Source: Gemmatimonadaceae bacterium (GTDB lineage Bacteria > Gemmatimonadota > Gemmatimonadetes > Gemmatimonadales > Gemmatimonadaceae). Taken from it: 64,000 bases of DNA. Below, one piece after another: positions 55,806 to 64,000 of the stretch. Numbering within the stretch: the stretch's first letter is position 1; each line of letters starts with the position of its first letter. The stretch covers positions 142,295 to 206,294 of the forward strand of contig JADZCT010000033.1 of assembly GCA_020851455.1 (NCBI GenBank), given 5' to 3'. Under the pieces are notes generated by a model. That model did not search any database, was not told the DNA's origin, and saw only the letters and a list, made by a program, of their open reading frames with translations. Both the position numbers and the translations under genes were made by a program.

Positions 55806-56648
55806 TCAGTAGCCGTCCTTCGTCCAGATCAGGATCACGCCGCAGCCCCGGTTGAACCCGGCGAACTGCGGCGGGGCGCTTGCCGGGCCGTTGTACACCT
55901 CGATCCCCGCGATCGTCCTGGGCGAGGGCAGCAGGTCGAGGTTGAACGGCGTGGGCATCGAGACGTTGTCCACGAACACGGCCATCGGGCACGCGCCGAG
56001 ACTGGGGTTCGCACCCTCGCGCTTCGACAGCGCGTAATACTCGGCCATTGCGCCCTTGCCGTGCGATGGCGATACGTTGATCGAGGGGAACCTCCGCATC
56101 AGATCCGTGGCGAACACGCTGTTGCGCTTCTCGATCTCCGCGCTGGTCATGAACTCGCCCACGCCCAGCTTTCGCCGCTCGTCGAACCCGGCGAGGCGGA
56201 TCGAGTGCCGCTCCTCCGTTACGATCGCCGGCGCGAGCGACGTAACGGCGCGCTGCAGGGTGTATGCCACGCGCAGCGTGTCCGTTGCGCGCACCTGCAC
56301 GAGCTGGGAAGTTGGCTCGTACCCCGCCCTCCGCACGATCAGCACGTAGTCGCCCACGGGCACGTGCTCGATGCGAAACCGGCCGCTCGGCCCCGTGCCG
56401 ACCCGCACGGCGGTGCTGAGCACCGTCACCTGCGCGCCCACGAGCGGGGCGAGCGTGGAGTCGGTGATGACCCCGTCAATCGTTCCGACGTCGCGCCTTG
56501 GGGTCAGGCGGGCGGTGTCGCCGGCGCTGCCTGTGATGCTGCGGATCCGCTGCGCGGCCAGGGCGCCGGGAACGCCCGCCAGTGCCGCACCTGTCGCGAT
56601 CACCGCCGCATAACGTGTGATAACGGACCGGGTTGCCGTGTGGCGCAT
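55806..56648 (-). CDS. Secreted CarboxypepD_reg plus TonB-plug protein without barrel
   Basis: A 280-residue protein: signal peptide (AVIATGAALAGVPGALAAQ), a carboxypeptidase-regulatory-like beta domain (G-V-I-T-D-S-T-L-A-P-L-V-G-A-Q-V, then G-R-F-R-I-E-H-V-P-V-G-D-Y), and a TonB-plug-like domain ending I-E-V-Y-N-G-P-A, C-G-V-I-L-I-W-T-K-D-G. It stops where the beta barrel of a TonB-dependent receptor would begin; no barrel remnant follows. Cysteines C-P-M-A-V-F-V-D and R-G-C-G-V may pair. It is probably a stand-alone family rather than a truncation, since the stop is clean. It converges on the sigma-factor gene. Confidence 0.8.
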   Translation of the reverse strand: MRHTATRSVITRYAAVIATGAALAGVPGALAAQRIRSITGSAGDTARLTPRRDVGTIDGVITDSTLAPLVGAQVTVLSTAVRVGTGPSGRFRIEHVPVGDYVLIVRRAGYEPTSQLVQVRATDTLRVAYTLQRAVTSLAPAIVTEERHSIRLAGFDERRKLGVGEFMTSAEIEKRNSVFATDLMRRFPSINVSPSHGKGAMAEYYALSKREGANPSLGACPMAVFVDNVSMPTPFNLDLLPSPRTIAGIEVYNGPASAPPQFAGFNRGCGVILIWTKDGY

Positions 56649-56710
56649 CGTATTGAATCAAGCCGGTGCCGCCCGCGAAGGGTAGCGGCCCGGCGACGCC
56701 CCCGAAAACA

Positions 56711-56748
56711 CACCACCCCGGGGCCGCATGGGCTGCCCCGGGGCGGTG
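56711..56748 (-). terminator. Intrinsic terminator of the susCD operon
   Basis: CACCACCCCGGGGC (56711-56724) pairs with GCCCCGGGGCGGTG (56735-56748), with one mismatch-type position, around a 10-base loop. On the minus strand TGTGTTTTCGG follows. It lies 20 bases after the SusD stop. Confidence 0.85.
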
Positions 56749-56767
56749 TCAACTTCCCGGCGTGCGC

Positions 56768-58270
56768 TTACGGCGCGCAGCTGTTCGTGCCGTTCGGTCC
56801 GAGCATGTCCTTGCCCTGCGCCCCGACCCGCACCAGGCACTCCGCCTGCGTGATCGGGAAGTACGACGCGACGAAGTTCTTGTTCGGGCCGCTGGTGATG
56901 TCGAGCGGGAGCTGGCCGAGCCGCCCGTACCGGCGCATGTCAATCCAGCGCATGCCTTCCATCATCAGGGAGTACCGCTTCTCGTAGAGCAGTGCCGTGA
57001 GGATGTCGTCGTTGCTCGACGCCGTGGTAACGGTTGTCGGCGCAAGCCCGCCGGAGTTCACGCGCACCTGGTTGATGTCGGCAATCGCCCCGGCCTTGTC
57101 GCCAGTCGCGAGCCGCGCCTCCGCGCGGAGGAGGATGAGTTCCTCGTTGCGGATGATGGAGATCGGTGAGGTGCTGCTTGGCCAGATCGCGAATCCAAGC
57201 GTGGACGACCCGCTCGTCGGTCCGTCGTTCGTGAGCGGTCCGGTCCGTACGGGAAGGCCTGAGCGCACCTTGGCGGTATAGCGGTTGTCCGGGGTGCCGT
57301 CGGCCTTCTTCTGCGCGTCGGCCTGCACCGACATGTGGGCGTATAGCGTGGTGTTGGTCGCAACGGAGAGCCCGTTGGTCGCGTCACCGGTGGCCGTCGA
57401 GTAGATCTGCGTCGGCCCCACGTCGAACTGCGCGCGGGTGGTGGCACCGGCGTTCAGGAACGAACCCTGGAGCGCCGAGAGCACCTGCGCCCACGCGGCC
57501 GCGCCTCCTTCCGCCGTGGCGTAGTAAGCCGCCGCACGCGCCTTCAGCGCGCGGTTGAACTGGAGGAACGTCGCGGGCGTGTTGAACCCGGCAAAGCCGG
57601 CGTGCAGGCTGAACGGGAACGCCGACCCGCCGTTCTGCAGGTTCGCGGCCGCGGCGTCGAGCGTGCCGAGCACGTACTTGTACATCGAGTCACGCGACAC
57701 GAACGGCGCGAGGTCGGTTGCCTTGTCCTTGATCTCCGTGATGCCGCCCAACTGGTCGTGGGACGTCACGATGATCAGCATGCCGGCGGCGTCGAGCGTC
57801 TGCGCGAGGCCGAGCGCGGCGGCCTTCTGCGCCGTGCTCAGCGTCTTGCTGCTGGCCACCGTGTTCCTGAAGTTGTAGATGTCGCGGGCCATCCCGTACG
57901 GCCCGCCCCACGGCCCCGTCGCGAAACCGGACGGATCGAGCTTCTGGACCCCGCCCACGGTGATTCCGATCAGGAAGTGCGTCGTGTTGCGCCCTTCCTG
58001 CGGCGGGAAGCTGTACGCCTCGCGCCCGAGGACGCCGGCGCCGGTGTACAGCGCGGTGCTCTGCCCACGGTAGTCGGCCAGCAGGCCGGTGGCCAGCAGT
58101 TGCAGCGCGGACGGATCCGCAGTCGCGCCCGCCACGCTCGCGACGTTGGGGTTGGTGACGTTCAGGTCGTCGGCGCATGCGAACCCTGCCAGCGCGACGA
58201 GGGCAATCGCCGCGCGGCGAATGCGATGGAAAGTCATTGAGTGCGATTGGATGAGTGTGCGCATTGGCAT
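56768..58270 (-). CDS. SusD/RagB-family outer-membrane lipoprotein
   Basis: About 489-500 residues. The signal peptide ends in the lipobox L-A-G-F-A-C, followed by A-D-D-L-N-V-T-N-P-N, a SusD-type mature N-terminus. C-terminal features include E-E-L-I-L-L-R-A-E-A-R-L, then I-N-Q-V-R-V-N-S-G-G-L and Y-E-K-R-Y-S-L-M-M-E-G-M-R-W-I-D-M-R-R-Y, typical of RagB/SusD. It captures substrate at the surface for the SusC channel; the substrate is unknown. Starts at 58270 (three bases after the SusC stop) or 58237; the latter gives a more usual signal peptide. Confidence 0.92.
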   Translation of the reverse strand: MPMRTLIQSHSMTFHRIRRAAIALVALAGFACADDLNVTNPNVASVAGATADPSALQLLATGLLADYRGQSTALYTGAGVLGREAYSFPPQEGRNTTHFLIGITVGGVQKLDPSGFATGPWGGPYGMARDIYNFRNTVASSKTLSTAQKAAALGLAQTLDAAGMLIIVTSHDQLGGITEIKDKATDLAPFVSRDSMYKYVLGTLDAAAANLQNGGSAFPFSLHAGFAGFNTPATFLQFNRALKARAAAYYATAEGGAAAWAQVLSALQGSFLNAGATTRAQFDVGPTQIYSTATGDATNGLSVATNTTLYAHMSVQADAQKKADGTPDNRYTAKVRSGLPVRTGPLTNDGPTSGSSTLGFAIWPSSTSPISIIRNEELILLRAEARLATGDKAGAIADINQVRVNSGGLAPTTVTTASSNDDILTALLYEKRYSLMMEGMRWIDMRRYGRLGQLPLDITSGPNKNFVASYFPITQAECLVRVGAQGKDMLGPNGTNSCAP

Positions 58271-58273
58271 GGC

Positions 58274-61200
58274 CTAGTACCCCAGGTCAATGCTGAAGAA
58301 GAACTGCTTGCTCGGCGGATAGGGGCCGAGGTCAATGAACCGGTTGAAGTTCGCGTTGCCGAAGTTGTTGAACTCCGGATCGAAACTCCAGTACTTGGTC
58401 CACATCGCCAGGTTGCGGGCCTGGAAGCTGAGGCGCAGCTCGCGGGCGTGGGCGACTTCGGCCCAGCTGCGCGGCGCGTCGTAGGTAATCGTGAGCTCCC
58501 GCAGCTTCACGTATGTGCCGTCGTCAATGTACGTCGAGATATTGCCGCCGCTCCACACGTTGTAGCGGAACTGCCCGAGCGTCTGCTTCGGGTCGGGCGA
58601 CGGGGCGTCGTAGTCGCGCGAGTTGCCGCCTTCGTCCCACAGGTTCTTGGTCATGTCGGACGTGTAGCCGCCGTTGCGCCAGTCGAGGAGCATCGAGAAG
58701 TTCCACCGCCCCCAGGTGACCGAGTTGAGGAACTGGGTCTGCTGGCGCGGGTTCGCGTCGGCGATCATCGAGTCGCGCGTGACTGCCTTGGCCACGACTT
58801 CACCCGGCGCCAGCCGGTGGCATGCCTTGCCGTCGGTACCGGTGCCCACGACGACCTTGCCGCTTGCGTCGGTGGTGTTCACGCAGCTGAACTGCAGGTT
58901 GCCCCAGATCATCGTCGGGCGGGTGCCGAGCGCGATACGGTTACGCCCGTAGGAGGAACCGAACGAGCCGGCGACCGCGAAGGCGGGAACGGCGAGCGCG
59001 TCCACGTTCTGAACGTTGGCCTGGAAGGTCGTGCGGAACGACCATTCGAAGTTGCGCCTGCTGATCGGCACGAGGGTGAGTGACCCTTCGAACCCGCGCG
59101 TGGACATCTGGCCGCCGTTGATCGTCTGCGACGAGAGGCCCGAGCTGGGCGGGAGCGGGAAGCTCACGAGCAGATCCTTGATGACGCGCTCGTAGTGCGA
59201 CGCCTCGAAGCCGACCCGCTGGTTGAACGCCGAGCCGTCAATGCCGAACTCGAGCTCGTTCATCACTTCCGGCCGGATCGCCGTGTTGCCCAGCGTGCCG
59301 GACGCAACGAGCGAGCCGGCGCCTCCGATGATTCCGCCGGACGCGATCGTGACGTCGCGGACGCCGAAGTTCGGGCGGTTGCCCGCGCGGCCAAACGACG
59401 CGCGCGTCTTGATCTCGTCAATCTTGCCCGTGAGCCGCGAGAACGGGTTCACGAATCGGTAGCTCGCTGAGAACTTCGGGAAGGTGTAGTACTGCTCGCG
59501 GTCGCCGTTGGCGCTCGACCGGTCCGCCCGGACGCCGGCCGACAGCGCCAGCTTCTCGTCGAACATGATCATCTGCTCGTTCACGTACGCCGACTGGTCG
59601 CGGATTTCCGTGATCGCGTTCCCGAAGGTGTTGTCCGTGGACGACGTCGCCGGGACGAGCCGCGTGGGCAGGAGTCCGCGCGAGCGGATGTTGTACTGGT
59701 TGAGCTTCTGGGTCTCGTACGTGCCGCCGACCGAGGTCTGCGCGGAGTTCCAGAACCGCCACTTCGGCGAGTACGTCCACACTGCGTTGATTGCCTGGTT
59801 GATGAAGCGGCTGTCGGCGTTCAGCACCTGCGCCGTGCCGGGGTAGCCGTCGGCGGGCTCGAACTGCAGGTAGCCCGGCGAATACTGCGTGCCCTCGAGC
59901 TGGTAGCGGTCGGCGCCGCCCTGGTAGGTGAGCTGGAGCGTGTTCGCCGCGCTGCTCAGAAGCGTGTAGCCCAGGCGAAGGTTGGCAGTCTGCCGCCAGG
60001 TGTCTTCGTTGTTCGTGATGGCGGTGAGGACGTCGAACGGGTTCGCCGTGCCGAAACTGCCGCCGTTCATCCACATCCAGATGAGCCGGCCGGTTGCCGG
60101 GTCAATCTGGCGGAGGTCGTAGATGGCGGGCGCGTAGCCCAGCGCGTACATCGGGCTGATGCCGGCGTTGTCGTTGTTGCCGATGCCGTTCTGCGTGAAG
60201 TTGTGCGTGACGTCAATGCCGCCGCTCACGGTCAGCTTGTCGCCGATCGTCTGGTCGAGGTTGATGCGGCCCGAGGTGCGTCGCGCGCCGGTGTTCAGCT
60301 CGACACCCTTGTTCTGGCGGTCGTTGATCGAGGCGAAGAAGCGCGTGTTGTTGGCGCCCCCGGAAGCAGAGAGGATCGTCTCGTACGAGGGATCCTCCAC
60401 GCCGTAGAGCTGGCCCTGCCAGTCGTACCAGCGGCACGGCCCGGGAGTGCAGTTCGCCTTCGCGATCGAGTCGGCGACGGGCGAGCCGCCGAGCCACGGC
60501 GATACCTGCGCATAGTCCTTAAAGTGCCGCGACCCGACGAGGCGCGTGACCTGCTGCGTGCCAACGCGCTGCGTGAGGTTGTAGCGCGTTTGCCCGGAGC
60601 GGCCGCGCTTGGTCGTGATCACCACGACGCCGTTCGTCGCGCGCGAGCCGTAAATGGCGCTGGCTGCTGCCGACTTGAGCACCTCCACGCTCTCGATGTC
60701 GTTCGGGTTGAGGTCGGCGAGGCGGTTCACCACCTGGTCCTGCGTCGAGGAGGTCGAGCCGCTCGAACGCGAGATGGAGGAGAGGCCGCCGGGGATCGAG
60801 GCGTTCGACACGATCACGCCGTCCACCACGTACAGCGGGTCGCCGGAGGCCATGATCGAGGTGGCGCCGCGGATCTGGATCTGCATGCCGCCGCCGGGAA
60901 CGCCGGAGTTCTCGAAGATCTGCGCGCCGGCCACCTTGCCGGCGAGGTTGCCCTCGATTGACTTCGCTGGCGCCTTGATCAGCTCGTCCGCGGAAACGGT
61001 GGCAATCGCCGTCGAGGCGTTGCGCTTGTCAACCGTCGTCGCCTGGCCGGTGACGGTCACGCCCTCCAACTGCAGCACGTCCTTGTCGAGCGAGAAATCC
61101 TGGGTCGCGCCGGTAACCTTCACCGTCTGGCGCTTGTAGCCGATCGCGCGGACGAGGAGCGTTACCTCGCCGGCCGGTACGCGGATGCGATACTGGCCAG

Positions 61201-61378
61201 CGGCATCTGTACGGACGCCGAGCGGCTGACCGAAGATTGTGACGATCGCCTCCGTGATCGGCGCGCCGCCCTCGGCGGCCGTCACCTTGCCGGTGACCTC
61301 ACGTCCTTGCGCCGACGCAATTGCCGGCATGACCGCGAGCAGCGCCGCGGTCGCAAGCGTGGTGATCCTGCGGAACAA
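58274..61378 (-). CDS. SusC/RagA-family TonB-dependent transporter
   Basis: A 1034-residue outer-membrane receptor: signal peptide (TLATAALLAVMPAIASAQG), carboxypeptidase-regulatory domain (V-T-G-K-V-T-A-A-E-G-G), then the SusC plug with the family motif region V-L-K-S-A-A-A-S-A-I-Y-G-S-R-A-T-N-G-V, and a 22-strand barrel ending in an aromatic strand (Q-F-F-F-S-I-D-L-G-Y). It forms the TonB-driven pore under the SusD lid. TTG 61378 is chosen as start because AGGAGG lies five bases upstream; the open frame before it lacks such a site. A conserved Cys pair in the barrel (N-C-T-P-G-P-C) may form a disulfide. Confidence 0.93.
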   Translation of the reverse strand: MFRRITTLATAALLAVMPAIASAQGREVTGKVTAAEGGAPITEAIVTIFGQPLGVRTDAAGQYRIRVPAGEVTLLVRAIGYKRQTVKVTGATQDFSLDKDVLQLEGVTVTGQATTVDKRNASTAIATVSADELIKAPAKSIEGNLAGKVAGAQIFENSGVPGGGMQIQIRGATSIMASGDPLYVVDGVIVSNASIPGGLSSISRSSGSTSSTQDQVVNRLADLNPNDIESVEVLKSAAASAIYGSRATNGVVVITTKRGRSGQTRYNLTQRVGTQQVTRLVGSRHFKDYAQVSPWLGGSPVADSIAKANCTPGPCRWYDWQGQLYGVEDPSYETILSASGGANNTRFFASINDRQNKGVELNTGARRTSGRINLDQTIGDKLTVSGGIDVTHNFTQNGIGNNDNAGISPMYALGYAPAIYDLRQIDPATGRLIWMWMNGGSFGTANPFDVLTAITNNEDTWRQTANLRLGYTLLSSAANTLQLTYQGGADRYQLEGTQYSPGYLQFEPADGYPGTAQVLNADSRFINQAINAVWTYSPKWRFWNSAQTSVGGTYETQKLNQYNIRSRGLLPTRLVPATSSTDNTFGNAITEIRDQSAYVNEQMIMFDEKLALSAGVRADRSSANGDREQYYTFPKFSASYRFVNPFSRLTGKIDEIKTRASFGRAGNRPNFGVRDVTIASGGIIGGAGSLVASGTLGNTAIRPEVMNELEFGIDGSAFNQRVGFEASHYERVIKDLLVSFPLPPSSGLSSQTINGGQMSTRGFEGSLTLVPISRRNFEWSFRTTFQANVQNVDALAVPAFAVAGSFGSSYGRNRIALGTRPTMIWGNLQFSCVNTTDASGKVVVGTGTDGKACHRLAPGEVVAKAVTRDSMIADANPRQQTQFLNSVTWGRWNFSMLLDWRNGGYTSDMTKNLWDEGGNSRDYDAPSPDPKQTLGQFRYNVWSGGNISTYIDDGTYVKLRELTITYDAPRSWAEVAHARELRLSFQARNLAMWTKYWSFDPEFNNFGNANFNRFIDLGPYPPSKQFFFSIDLGY

Positions 61379-61457
61379 GTGTTCCTCCTGGGGTAGGGGT
61401 CGCAGCAGACGGTTGCACACCAGCATCGCGCATGGAACCATCACGCTGCCAGACGCG

Positions 61458-61487
61458 AATCTCCGGCCCACCCCCGCCGTCTGTCAA
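61458..61487 (-). promoter_or_regulatory. Possible promoter of susCD
   Basis: On the minus strand a perfect TTGACA (61487-61482), 18 bases, then GAGATT (61463-61458), a poor -10. This leaves a leader of about 70 bases before the TTG start. The same 228-base gap must also hold the divergent mlaF promoter; only TATATT at 61590-61595 stands out for that gene. Confidence 0.35.
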
Positions 61488-61606
61488 GGACCGTCGCCAG
61501 CGCGTGGGGGGGCGGGTCGGCCGGCCTCGCAGGCGCTCCCAACCAGCGCCGGTGACACGAACCGGCATCACGGGGTATTGTGCCTTCCTATATTGAACCA
61601 CCTCCG

Positions 61607-62365
61607 ATGATCCGCTTCGAAAACGTCTCCAAATCGTTCGGGCCCAAGCGGGTTCTGGATGGCTTCACCCTCGAAGTCCACGAGGGCGACACGGTCGCGC
61701 TCCTCGGCTACTCGGGCACGGGCAAGAGCGTGGCGCTCAAGCACATCGTCGGCCTCCTGGTTCCCGACAAGGGAACGGTCGTCGTTGACGACCTCGACGT
61801 GCCCACGCTTCCCCGCACGCGGCTCTACGAACTGCGCGCCCGGATCGGCTACGTGTTCCAGTCGGCGGCGCTGTTCGACTCGCTCACGGTCGCGGAGAAC
61901 GTGGGCATGGGCCTCCGCCAGCGGTCCGAAATGACCCCGGCGCAGATCGAGTGGCGCGTACAGGAGGCACTCGACCTCGTTGACCTTCCCGAAGCCGCTG
62001 ACCTGATGCCGAGCGACCTCTCCGGTGGAATGCGAAAGCGGGTTGGCGTCGCGCGCGCAATCGCTCTCCATCCGAAGTATCTGCTCTACGATGAACCGAC
62101 CACGGGCCTCGACCCCGTCACCTCGGCCGTGATAGACGATCTGATGCTGCGCATGCAGCGGCACCTCGGCGCCACGAGCGTCGTCATCACCCACGACCTC
62201 CGCACCGCGTGGACCGTGAGCAACAGGATCGCGATGCTCTACGAGGGAGCCATCAGGCAGGTCGGCACACCCGAGGAGATCAAGGCCACCTCCGATCCCG
62301 TGGTGCGCCAGTTTATTGAAGGTCGCGCGAATCCCGTCGAACCTTCGGCGCCGGCGCCGCGGTGA
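61607..62365 (+). CDS. Mla-type phospholipid transport ABC ATPase (MlaF-like)
   Basis: A 252-residue ABC ATPase: Walker A G-Y-S-G-T-G-K-S, Q-loop F-Q-S-A-A-L-F-D-S-L-T-V, signature L-S-G-G-M-R-K-R-V, Walker B Y-L-L-Y-D-E-P-T-T-G-L-D-P, H-loop V-I-T-H-D. The F-Q-x-A-A-L-F-D-S and G-G-M-R-K-R motifs are those of MlaF/Ttg2A, which powers lipid movement between membranes. No mlaE or mlaD lies beside it here. The nudix gene starts inside its stop (GTGA). Confidence 0.88.
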   Translation: MIRFENVSKSFGPKRVLDGFTLEVHEGDTVALLGYSGTGKSVALKHIVGLLVPDKGTVVVDDLDVPTLPRTRLYELRARIGYVFQSAALFDSLTVAENVGMGLRQRSEMTPAQIEWRVQEALDLVDLPEAADLMPSDLSGGMRKRVGVARAIALHPKYLLYDEPTTGLDPVTSAVIDDLMLRMQRHLGATSVVITHDLRTAWTVSNRIAMLYEGAIRQVGTPEEIKATSDPVVRQFIEGRANPVEPSAPAPR

Positions 62366-62814
62366 CCCGTGCGCGCACGCGCCGCGAGCGCTCGGCGGGC
62401 GGGGTCGTCTTCCGACGCGACGGGAGCCGTACGCTGGTGCTGGTGATCTGCGACTCACGGGGCCACTGGGGCTTCCCGAAGGGCCACGTCGAGCCCGGAG
62501 AGGCCGCCGAGGAGGCCGCCATCCGCGAAGTCTGCGAGGAGACTGGAGTAAACGCGGCCGCGGTGGTCGGGCAGTTGAAGTCAATCCGCTGGCGGTTCAG
62601 TTCACGCGGCACGCGAGTGAGCAAGACGTGCCACTTCTTCGCGCTGGTCACGGAGCAGGTGCGCACCACCCCCCAACGGAAGGAAGGAATCACCGCCTGC
62701 CGCTGGGTCTCTCCCGACGTGGCGCGCCGGCTTCTGACGTGGGACAATGCGCGCGGCGTGCTGGATTCGGCGCGCGCGGCCTGGGACGCCCGGTGCGCGG
62801 CCGAGGCGCGGTGA
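62362..62814 (+). CDS. NUDIX hydrolase
   Basis: A 150-residue enzyme with a full Nudix box: G-H-V-E-P-G-E-A-A-E-E-A-A-I-R-E-V-C-E-E-T, matching G-x5-E-x7-R-E-U-x-E-E-x-G-U. The approach S-A-G-G-V-V-F-R-R and W-G-F-P-K-G resembles the Ap4A/diphosphoinositol-type subgroup. It hydrolyses a nucleoside diphosphate derivative of unknown identity. GTG start overlapping the mlaF stop. Confidence 0.92.
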   Translation: MTRARTRRERSAGGVVFRRDGSRTLVLVICDSRGHWGFPKGHVEPGEAAEEAAIREVCEETGVNAAAVVGQLKSIRWRFSSRGTRVSKTCHFFALVTEQVRTTPQRKEGITACRWVSPDVARRLLTWDNARGVLDSARAAWDARCAAEAR

Positions 62815-62818
62815 GCCG

Positions 62819-63637
62819 ATGAGTGCCCGCCGTGGCGGAGCTGCGAGCGATGCGCCGCACGTCGTGGCGTGTGCGGCCCGCGAACATACCCGCACCCTGC
62901 TCAGGAAGGCATTCTCCCGTCGTGGCGCCAGTCTCAGGTTCTGCCGCACCGCCGCCGAGCTGCAGCGCGCGTTCTCGCGTGAACTGGTTGACGCTGCCTT
63001 CGTGGACGTGGGCAGCGGAACGGACGAGGCATGGAAGGCCGCGCGGCTTGCCGTGGAGTACCCATGCACGCCGTTCTTCGGGTTCGCGGCCCTTCGAGTG
63101 ACCGACGCGCCGGCGATCGCCCGTTGCGCCGATGCGGAGTTCGCGGACGTCCTCGCGGAGGGTATAGACGGCCACGTCCTCCGTGAACTGGTTGCGCCCC
63201 ACGCGTTTACCACCAGATTCGCGGCCGCTGTCGTGCCCGCCGGCGACGCCCTCGGGTTCCGCTCCCGTTTGCAGCGTGAGGCCTGGGCGATGATGGTGGA
63301 ACACGGCGGCCGGCCGATTCGCACCGACCGGCTTGCCCGGGCTCTCGGGCTCAGCCGCGAGCACCTGAGCCGCAGCTTCGCGGCCGGCGGCGCGCCCAAC
63401 CTGAAGCGGGTCATGGACCTCGTGCGCGTCATCGCCGCCGCGGAGCTATCCAAGTGCCCCGGTTACGATTCCGCCGCGGTTGCCAGGGTGCTGCAGTTTG
63501 CGTCGGCGTCCCACCTGGCGAGCACCGCGCAGCGGGTGTGCGGGACGCGGGCTGCGTCGCTGGCTCGTCTCCGCGCCGGCGATATCCTGGAGCGTTTCCA
63601 GCAGCAGGGCAGGGGGCGAAGCCACAGCCGCGGCTGA
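62819..63637 (+). CDS. Regulator with receiver-like N-terminus and AraC-type HTH
   Basis: A 272-residue protein. The first 120 residues have a receiver-like fold, with A-A-F-V-D-V-G-S-G at the phospho-Asp strand but without the usual acidic pair and lysine, so phosphorylation is uncertain. The C-terminal 100 residues are an AraC-type helix-turn-helix: L-A-R-A-L-G-L-S-R-E-H-L-S-R-S-F and A-R-V-L-Q-F-A-S-A-S-H-L-A-S-T-A. It starts four bases after the nudix stop, so it is probably in the mlaF-nudix operon. Target genes are unknown. Confidence 0.75.
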   Translation: MSARRGGAASDAPHVVACAAREHTRTLLRKAFSRRGASLRFCRTAAELQRAFSRELVDAAFVDVGSGTDEAWKAARLAVEYPCTPFFGFAALRVTDAPAIARCADAEFADVLAEGIDGHVLRELVAPHAFTTRFAAAVVPAGDALGFRSRLQREAWAMMVEHGGRPIRTDRLARALGLSREHLSRSFAAGGAPNLKRVMDLVRVIAAAELSKCPGYDSAAVARVLQFASASHLASTAQRVCGTRAASLARLRAGDILERFQQQGRGRSHSRG

Positions 63638-63669
63638 CTGGCGGCCGGGGGGCGGCAGCGCCACTCTTA

Positions 63670-63707
63670 TTGTTGCATTGGCGCGGGCTTGTGATAATTT
63701 TCACAAG
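63670..63707 (+). promoter_or_regulatory. Promoter and dyad upstream of atpA
   Basis: TTGTTG (63670-63675), 17 bases, GATAAT (63693-63698) makes a good housekeeping promoter. A perfect 7-bp dyad CTTGTGA/TCACAAG (63688-63694 and 63701-63707) overlaps the -10 element, so it could be an operator. It is followed by a leader of about 45 bases. Confidence 0.55.
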
Positions 63708-63751
63708 CTGTGCACCTGATTGGCCCCTACCCGGTTCAAGACCGCTGACAA

Positions 63752-64000
63752 ATGGCTACATCGTCGTCGCTCCGTCCTGGCGAAATCAAGGACATCCTCC
63801 TCCGCGAAATCGAGGCCGCTGACCTCCACGCGCTGGACGTCGAGGAGGTGGGAACGGTGCTCGAAGTGAAGGACGGCATCGCCCGCATCTACGGCCTTCA
63901 GAAGGCGATGGCCGGCGAGATGCTCGACGTGACGAGCTCCGAAACGGGCGCGAAGATCACCGCCCTCGCGCTCAACCTCGAGGAAGACAACATCGGCGCC
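63752..64000 (+). CDS. atpA: F-type ATP synthase alpha subunit, N-terminal part
   Basis: The first 83 codons before the window ends. R-P-G-E-I-K-D-I-L-L-R-E-I-E and E-E-V-G-T-V-L-E-V-K-D-G-I-A-R-I-Y-G-L are the standard alpha-subunit N-terminus and first beta-barrel strands, followed by A-L-A-L-N-L-E-E-D-N-I-G-A. ATG 63752. The gene continues past the right edge; atpG and others probably follow. Confidence 0.96.
   Translation, partial: MATSSSLRPGEIKDILLREIEAADLHALDVEEVGTVLEVKDGIARIYGLQKAMAGEMLDVTSSETGAKITALALNLEEDNIGA

Overview
The window is GC-rich bacterial chromosome, dense in genes, from a flagellated diderm. FlgH and FlgI (L and P rings), a SusC/SusD outer-membrane pair, a TonB-plug-only protein, an Mla-type ABC ATPase and a sigma factor with a histone-H1-like tail point to a Gemmatimonadota-like organism. 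The phylum is inferred from gene content, not proven.

Region 1 (1-3965) holds the end of a CheZ-like phosphatase, an EAL/HDOD-type protein, motAB and a degenerate histidine-kinase-like protein. Region 2 (3933-31591, minus strand) is one almost gapless flagellar supercluster. In transcription order it reads flgB flgC orf116 fliE fliF fliG fliH fliI fliJ motE-like fliK flgD flgE | fliL fliM fliN fliOP fliQ fliR flhB flhA flhF flhG fliA ylxL-like flgF flgG flgA flgH flgI flgJ flgN flgK csrA. Many junctions are 1-4 nt stop/start overlaps. Sigma-54-type -24/-12 sequences precede flgB and fliL, and a hairpin separates flgE from fliL.

Region 3 (31.8-47.8 kb) carries the late flagellar and control genes: an NtrC-type sigma-54 activator, fliT-like/fliS/fliD, flagellin fliC, a second EAL/HDOD protein, the flgL-fliW-glycosyltransferase operon, flgM, cheY and a second receiver protein. 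A second glycosyltransferase and an FkbM methyltransferase each sit behind a sigma-54-type promoter. This predicts flagellin or filament modification switched on together with the hook and basal body. Sigma-28-type promoters precede fliC, the second EAL/HDOD gene and the flgM unit. The fliC leader has a GGA-loop hairpin and a GGA in the Shine-Dalgarno, as expected for CsrA repression relieved by FliW. FlgM would hold FliA (sigma-28) until export begins.

Region 4 (47.8-52.1 kb) is a PhnD-like binding protein overlapping a large hybrid sensor kinase. Region 5 (52.1-64 kb) is mostly housekeeping: five tRNA genes, a periplasmic TPR protein, an RpoD-type sigma factor, a plug-only protein, a SusCD pair, MlaF, a NUDIX hydrolase, a receiver/AraC-type regulator and the start of atpA.

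Most unusual: a FliK with an embedded, apparently intact M15 zinc-peptidase domain while FlgJ lacks its muramidase; a FliO-FliP fusion with an internal signal-peptide-like segment; FlhG with its P-loop lysine replaced by alanine; a TPR-GT9-like-GT4 glycosyltransferase cotranscribed with flgL and fliW; and the CsrA-type fliC leader.
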